Position numbers and translations under genes: made by a program. The notes beneath the pieces were generated by a model. That model had not been told where the DNA came from. It saw nothing but the letters and a program-made list of their open reading frames with translations, and ran no database searches. Of a DNA stretch of 64,000 bases, positions 59,601 through 64,000 are shown piece by piece. Source of the DNA: Flavobacterium undicola (lineage in GTDB: Bacteria; Bacteroidota; Bacteroidia; Flavobacteriales; Flavobacteriaceae); NCBI RefSeq assembly GCF_009909155.2, contig NZ_JAAAPM020000008.1, positions 1 through 64,000 of the forward strand, written 5' to 3'. The stretch's first letter is position 1. Every line of letters starts with the position of its first letter.

Positions 59601-60395
59601 CTACCAATCTTTCTCTGTTTGAACAGGTCTTCCTTTTACTTTTTTAGCGTTTACCTTATCCTGAATTTTCTTTTCTTCATTATTAACAGCATCCAAAAGA
59701 TTTTCTAAACGGTCTTTAGAGATTCCTCCGGGCTGTGGTTTCGGCTGTTGATTTGGATCTTGCTTGTCTTTTCCGTCTTTCTTATCCTGATTCTTTTTTT
59801 CTTGATCTTTCTTATCCTGATCCTTTTTATCTTGGTCTTTCTTGTCCTGATCTTTTTTGTTTTTATCCTGATCCTTCTTATCCTTGTTCTTATCCTTGTT
59901 CTTGTCTTTATTTTTATCTTTCTTATCCTTATTGTCTTTTGGAGGATTTTCTTTTAGCATCTTTTTAGCCAAAGCAAAATTGTATCTGGTTTCCTCATCG
60001 GTAGGATTGTTTCTCAGGGCACTTTTATAAGCTTCTACCGCCTGAGTGTAATCTTTATCTTTCATAAACACGTTTCCTAAATTATGATAGGCTTTGTGTT
60101 TTTGAATTCGGGATTTAGCATTTTTTAAGGCTTTTGCATAAGCATATTTTGCCTCAGAAGCTTGATTTTGCTTATAAATAGCATTCCCTAAATTATAAGG
60201 TGAAACAGAACGATTTGGGAATTTTGAATTCGATATTCTATAGTCGGCTTCTGCATCGGCATATTTACTTTGGCTATACTCCTCATTTGCTTTAGGCAAA
60301 GTTTTATCTTTTTCCTGTGCAAAAACCCCTCCCAATCCTAAGAACAGGAGTGCAAAAAAAGTAAATCCGTATTTTATAAAATTCTTCATTTTCAT
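59601..60395 (-). CDS. batC: BatC-type TPR protein with Lys/Asp-rich tail
   Basis: 264 residues (start possibly at 60389). A signal peptide precedes a TPR domain (SQSKYADAEADYRISNSKFPNRSVSPYNLGNAIYKQ, TQAVEAYKSALRNNPTDEETRYNFALAKKML). An extremely charged segment of KDK, KDQ, DKK repeats follows (about 155-225), then a C-terminal region with GGISKDRLENLLDAVNNEEKKIQDKV. TPR proteins of this position accompany the vWA pair in Bat operons. The tail length is probably variable because of the repeated DNA. Confidence 0.88.
   Translation of the reverse strand: MKMKNFIKYGFTFFALLFLGLGGVFAQEKDKTLPKANEEYSQSKYADAEADYRISNSKFPNRSVSPYNLGNAIYKQNQASEAKYAYAKALKNAKSRIQKHKAYHNLGNVFMKDKDYTQAVEAYKSALRNNPTDEETRYNFALAKKMLKENPPKDNKDKKDKNKDKNKDKNKDKKDQDKNKKDQDKKDQDKKDQDKKDQEKKNQDKKDGKDKQDPNQQPKPQPGGISKDRLENLLDAVNNEEKKIQDKVNAKKVKGRPVQTEKDW
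59760..59945 (-). repeat. Codon-level tandem repeat in batC
   Basis: Short units such as (a)tccttatcttgt/ttttatcctgat recur many times over about 185 bases and encode alternating Lys, Asp and Gln. On the opposite strand the same bases give two long shadow ORFs. Confidence 0.8.
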
Positions 60396-60427
60396 TTCTT
60401 TATGTTCTTTCCCAAAGGAACTGACAT

Positions 60428-61462
60428 TTATTTTTCTTCATTAAATAAGTTTAACTTCTTCACCCAATTGGTCTTTTTCTCTAAAAGGAATAAATCCAGA
60501 AATAAAAGCACAAAGGCAAATCCTAAAAACCATTGAAATTGCGATTGGAAATCGGCCATTTGAGTCGATTCGAATTCCGTTTTCTGAATAGTATCTAATG
60601 TTTTCTTAATGTATTCTACTACTTCTTTGGTGTTATTTCCGCTTACATAACCTCCTTTTGTGGCTTTTGCAATTGCTTCTAAACTAGGTTGATTCAGTTT
60701 TGTAATAACAACTTGGTCATTTTGGTCTCTTTTATAACTTTGTATTACACCATTTCTTTTTAACGGAATAGTTCCTCCTTTTTCGGTTCCAATCCCCACA
60801 GTGATAATACGCATTCCCAGTTTGTTCGCTTCTTCAGCCGCATCCTGAGCTCCTTCAGAATGGTCTTCTCCATCCGAAATCAGAATCAACAACTTAGAGG
60901 TTTTACTTTTGTCATCAAAATAAGTTCCTGATAGTTTTATGGCTTCATCCAATGATGTTCCTTGTGAAGAAACGATATCAGTATTCATACTTTGCAGAAA
61001 CATTTTGGCCACGCTATAATCAGTAGTAATAGGCAAAACCGGAAAAGCGCTTCCTGCATAAGCTACAATCCCTATTCGGTCATTTCCTAATTGATTGATA
61101 ATTTGCGAAACAACTTGTTTACTTTTTTCTAATCTATTTGGCGCTACATCTTCGGCAAGCATACTTTTAGAAACGTCCATTGCAAAAACAATATCGATTC
61201 CTTCTCTTTTAACCGTTTCTAGTTTTGTTCCAATTTTAGGATTTACCAATCCAATAATCAACCCTAGCAATGCCAATAAAATAACAACCAATTTGAAAAC
61301 CGGTTTAAAAACTGAACGCTCCGGACTTAATCTTTTTATGATTTCTAAATCCCCAAATTCCTGTTGTTTTTTTCTTTTCCAATACATGGTCAACAGGAAA
61401 AGCAACACTACAATGGGTAGTATAAAAAGTAAGTATAAATATTTTTTTTCGTCTAATTCCAT
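60428..61462 (-). CDS. batB: BatB-type von Willebrand factor A membrane protein
   Basis: 344 residues. Helices near both ends (LYLLFILPIVVLLFLLTMYW; FQWFLGFAFVLLFLDLFLLEK) enclose a vWA domain with the MIDAS motif FAMDVSKSMLAEDV (DxSxS), plus TSLDEAI and ISDGEDHSEGA. It forms a pair with BatA in the inner membrane and is presumably linked to a MoxR-type ATPase outside this window. Confidence 0.92.
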   Translation of the reverse strand: MELDEKKYLYLLFILPIVVLLFLLTMYWKRKKQQEFGDLEIIKRLSPERSVFKPVFKLVVILLALLGLIIGLVNPKIGTKLETVKREGIDIVFAMDVSKSMLAEDVAPNRLEKSKQVVSQIINQLGNDRIGIVAYAGSAFPVLPITTDYSVAKMFLQSMNTDIVSSQGTSLDEAIKLSGTYFDDKSKTSKLLILISDGEDHSEGAQDAAEEANKLGMRIITVGIGTEKGGTIPLKRNGVIQSYKRDQNDQVVITKLNQPSLEAIAKATKGGYVSGNNTKEVVEYIKKTLDTIQKTEFESTQMADFQSQFQWFLGFAFVLLFLDLFLLEKKTNWVKKLNLFNEEK

Positions 61463-61467
61463 ATTTC

Positions 61468-61560
61468 TTTAACCACAAAGGGCACTAAGTTTTATCGCAA
61501 AGTACACTATATTAATTTCTCTTTATAAAGTCCCATTTATGTCCTTTATGAACTTCGTGT
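61468..61560. repeat. CACAAAG-family repeat between batB and batA
   Basis: 'ttaaccacaaagggcactaa' and 'ttatgaacttcgtgttt' belong to the same family as the repeats bounding the GxxExxY gene. No gene is present between them here. Confidence 0.6.
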
Positions 61561-61567
61561 TTAAGCA

Positions 61568-62569
61568 CTAAATAAAACTTCTGTAAACCGTGTTTCTCAA
61601 TCCTACTTCGACTAAAACTAAAAATCCGGCTAACCATACAAAAGCTCTGTATTTTTCGTCGTAATCATAAAATTTCAATTCTTCTATTTCAGTAGTTTCC
61701 AGTTTATTGATTTCGGCATAAATCTCCGCCAATTTATCATTACTGGTGGCTCTAAAATATTTTCCATCGGTTTTTTGAGCAATACTTTTCATCAATCGCT
61801 CATCGATTTCTACTTTCATCATTTGGAACAAAAACTGTCCATTTGCACCAATTGCATAAGGAAACTCAGCCATTCCATTCGTTCCAATTCCGATAGTATA
61901 TACTTTTATTCCGTATTGTTTCGCAATATCAGCAGCAGTTTCTGGCTCTATAAAACCAGCATTATTCACCCCGTCAGTCAATAAAATAATTACTTTACTC
62001 TTGGCTTTACTGTCTTTTAATCGGTTTACGGCTGTTGCCAATCCCATCCCAATTCCAGTTCCATCCTGTAAAACGTTATCGTATTTTATGCTTTCGATGG
62101 CTTGCTCTACTACCGCTTTATCGCTGGTTACCGGTGTTTTAGTATAGGCTTCAGAAGCATAAACAACCAATCCGATTCTATCATTCGGTCTTTGCTCGAC
62201 AAAATCAGCCGCCACTCTTTTCAAAGCTTCCATACGGTTGGGCTTCAAATCTTTGGCAAGCATACTTCCCGAAACGTCCACCGCCATCACAATATCAATC
62301 CCTTTAGTCGTTTTAGTTTTATTGCTAATATCAACCGTTCTGGGTCTTGCCATAGCCACAATTAAAGAACTTAGCGCTAGTAATCGAAAGACATTCAAAT
62401 AGGGTTTTAATTTTGCCAATAAAGAATTGGACGATTTAAAACCTTTAATCGAACTTACTTTTAAAGTCGCCGATTGCTGGTTTCTCTTTAAAACCAACCA
62501 AATAATGGCTAGCGGAATCAAAAGAAACAACCAAAAAAACTCTGGATTTAAAAAAGTTATTTTTGCCAT
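61568..62569 (-). CDS. batA: BatA-type von Willebrand factor A membrane protein
   Basis: 333 residues. N-terminal helices (FFWLFLLIPLAIIWLVL; FRLLALSSLIVAMARP) precede a vWA domain with the MIDAS AVDVSGSMLAKDLKPNRM, DGTGIGMGLATAVNRL and LLTDGVNNAG. A C-terminal helix follows (YRAFVWLAGFLVLVEVGLR). Its start overlaps the stop of the upstream gene (TAATG). It resembles BatB, suggesting an old duplication. Confidence 0.93.
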   Translation of the reverse strand: MAKITFLNPEFFWLFLLIPLAIIWLVLKRNQQSATLKVSSIKGFKSSNSLLAKLKPYLNVFRLLALSSLIVAMARPRTVDISNKTKTTKGIDIVMAVDVSGSMLAKDLKPNRMEALKRVAADFVEQRPNDRIGLVVYASEAYTKTPVTSDKAVVEQAIESIKYDNVLQDGTGIGMGLATAVNRLKDSKAKSKVIILLTDGVNNAGFIEPETAADIAKQYGIKVYTIGIGTNGMAEFPYAIGANGQFLFQMMKVEIDERLMKSIAQKTDGKYFRATSNDKLAEIYAEINKLETTEIEELKFYDYDEKYRAFVWLAGFLVLVEVGLRNTVYRSFI

Positions 62570-64000
62570 TATCTACCTTCTTGTTTTAATTCAACTGAGC
62601 TTAACACTCGTTCTGAAATTTCATTTGCATACTTATCTCCTTCTTGATGTAGAATTAAAATTTGTTGCAATCCTCCTTCTTGGCTAAACAACAGTACTTC
62701 ATAATATATTCTTTCTTTATCATTTGTTGTTGCATTTATTCGTGAAAAAGTACCGTATGCTTTTAATCCTGTAATTCCTTCTTTGGTTTCATAATCTTCT
62801 TGTTTCACAATCATATTTTGTGCGCCTTGAGATTCCATTGTTTGCAATGAAACTTCCATCGATTTCTTCAAATCAATTTGAGTTTCCTGCTTGAATTTCA
62901 AAGTTGAAACCATCAAATAGAAATTGTCTATCAAACTACCGTAAGCAAAAGATTGCATTTCTTTAACCAATGCCAAACCTTCTTTTGGCAACGATTTTGT
63001 CAAATCAGTACGCTTAAGTACTTTAGGAGTTTCAATTTTTACAGCCGGATTTCCATACTCACTTTTCACCCATTCGCCTTCCAATAATTCCTTTGATGGA
63101 TGCCCGATGATATTGTCTTTTACATAATCAAATCCTTTGGTAACCATCAGGAAAATGGTTGTTGCCATTACTAAAAAAACAACCGTTGCAACCGCAGTAA
63201 TAATGCGTTGCTTTTTTTTCTTCTTTAACTGAATTGCAATTTGTTTTTGTCTTTGCGCTTCATTCAATAAAATATCCTCTTCAACTGGAACTTCAACAGG
63301 AATCGAACTGTCTAAGGTTAAAATCGCTTTTTGGATTTTATTTCTATCCTCAGTTATTTCATATTCCAGCGGTTTTGATTTGGCAAATTTTACTAAATCG
63401 GCTTGTTTTAAAACTCTTTCAAGGTTTCCAATAATTTCCTGAGAAACTGTCATTTTCTTTTTAACCGAAGCCGCTCTTAATCCCTCAATCAACTCCGAAG
63501 TAGTACTTTCCATCGCTGGAATTTCAATTGCTTCTTCGATATAATTTCGAGCAATATCAGTCAATTCACTATAGTATTCTTTTATTTCTCCTTTTTGCCA
63601 AAGCTCTTTCTTTTCTAAGTTATTCAATAAACTTGTAGCTTTTTCTATAGGTGTTTTATAGACTTCTTCTTCTATTTTTTTCTTTTGTCTATTTTTAAGA
63701 AACCAATACACTCCCGTACCAATTCCAAGAATCACAAGCAATCCTAAAAGGTATTTCCACCAATTGCCAATAGTATCATTAGCAGGCTGAATATCCTTAA
63801 TATCATACATTTTTTGTTGTAAAGTATCTACTTTAACATTAGCTACCTCAACAGAAATTGATTCTGTTTGATAGGCCTTGTTATTGATAAGTACCTTGAT
63901 ACTGGGAATTACATAACGTCCCGAATCAAATTGAGTCAAGCCATATCTTTTAATTAACTCATAACGGTCGTTATTTTTAACGGTATCAACAGGATAGGAT
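62569..64000 (-). CDS. BatD-like/hypothetical membrane protein, 5' end beyond the window
   Basis: At least 477 residues. The frame is open to the right edge, so the start is outside, and the TTG at 63939 is not the start. It reads SYPVDTVKNNDRYE, then an Ig-like end and a membrane helix (WWKYLLGLLVILGIGTGVYWFLK). A cytoplasmic helical part (KATSLLNNLEKKELWQKGEIKEYYSELTDIARNYIEE) is followed by a second helix (ITAVATVVFLVMATTIFLMV) and a C-terminal alpha/beta region. The first helix and helical part fit a BatD-like or DUF4381-like protein. It is the gene before batA and coupled to it. Confidence 0.75.
   Translation of the reverse strand, partial: SYPVDTVKNNDRYELIKRYGLTQFDSGRYVIPSIKVLINNKAYQTESISVEVANVKVDTLQQKMYDIKDIQPANDTIGNWWKYLLGLLVILGIGTGVYWFLKNRQKKKIEEEVYKTPIEKATSLLNNLEKKELWQKGEIKEYYSELTDIARNYIEEAIEIPAMESTTSELIEGLRAASVKKKMTVSQEIIGNLERVLKQADLVKFAKSKPLEYEITEDRNKIQKAILTLDSSIPVEVPVEEDILLNEAQRQKQIAIQLKKKKKQRIITAVATVVFLVMATTIFLMVTKGFDYVKDNIIGHPSKELLEGEWVKSEYGNPAVKIETPKVLKRTDLTKSLPKEGLALVKEMQSFAYGSLIDNFYLMVSTLKFKQETQIDLKKSMEVSLQTMESQGAQNMIVKQEDYETKEGITGLKAYGTFSRINATTNDKERIYYEVLLFSQEGGLQQILILHQEGDKYANEISERVLSSVELKQEGR

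Noticed and set aside
59735-59968. Two long overlapping plus-strand ORFs opposite batC
   Set aside because: They arise from the repetitive Lys/Asp codons of batC read on the other strand. Low-complexity Leu/Phe/Ile products, no start context.

Overview
The window reads as a chromosomal segment of a Flavobacterium-like member of the Bacteroidota. The signs are AT-rich DNA, promoters with the flavobacterial -7 element TAnnTTTG instead of an E. coli -10 box, almost no Shine-Dalgarno sequences, genes largely confined to this group (IPExxxVDY protein between rnc and pyk, THC0290_0291-type protein, a Bat aerotolerance operon), a eukaryote-like single-chain glycyl-tRNA synthetase and a long isoleucyl-tRNA synthetase. 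No tRNA, rRNA, CRISPR array or complete insertion sequence was seen.

Layout. 1-91: cut-off 5' end of a gene, possibly an IS1595-type transposase. 0.4-8.0 kb: glyS, a comF-like gene, Fe/Mn superoxide dismutase, then a leftward purine-related group (long PurF-like amidotransferase, PfkB kinase, rnhA, purN). 8.2-12.7 kb: rightward acpP-fabF-rnc-IPExxxVDY-pyk. 13-22 kb: two membrane-protein genes, dinB, a CYTH protein, rlpA, pgi, and a leftward DUF3108-tryptophan dioxygenase-M23 peptidase operon. 22.7-33.3 kb: uvrC-patatin operon, an AstE-like gene with fthC, and ileS-dksA-lspA. 33.3-41.3 kb: an accessory region. 41.3-56.4 kb: recO, gdhA, small envelope proteins, yicC-gmk-nadD, a LysR-controlled DJ-1/alcohol dehydrogenase pair, gpsA, pheS, cvpA. 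56.5-64 kb: the leftward bat operon (vWA proteins BatA and BatB, TPR protein BatC, BatD, BatE), running off the right edge.

The accessory region is the main candidate for something undescribed. It holds an outer-membrane barrel, a membrane-bound AraC regulator, a tight five-gene operon (short lipoprotein-like protein, DUF6134 protein, CPBP membrane protease-like protein, NAD-epimerase, short-chain dehydrogenase), a sterol-desaturase-like di-iron hydroxylase and a lipoprotein. The content suggests lipid or isoprenoid modification in the envelope, but the substrate is unknown. Its left edge carries a decayed second copy of the recO 3' end, in the same orientation as the intact recO at the right edge. 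That is the pattern left when DNA integrates into a gene's 3' end and displaces the old end. No integrase is present.

A second theme is small repeats that move within the genome. One 25-bp element lies in two intergenic sites and also, in frame, inside fthC. Short TCCCGA/TCGGGA palindromes lie inside nadD and recO where extra residues seem to be present. A 42-bp terminator is duplicated in inverted orientation around a lipoprotein gene. A GxxExxY nuclease-fold gene interrupts the bat operon between imperfect inverted repeats. Other unusual signals are a terminator-like hairpin inside the start of rnc, a hairpin between acpP and fabF, and a promoter-terminator unit at 22.3-22.4 kb that may be a small RNA.
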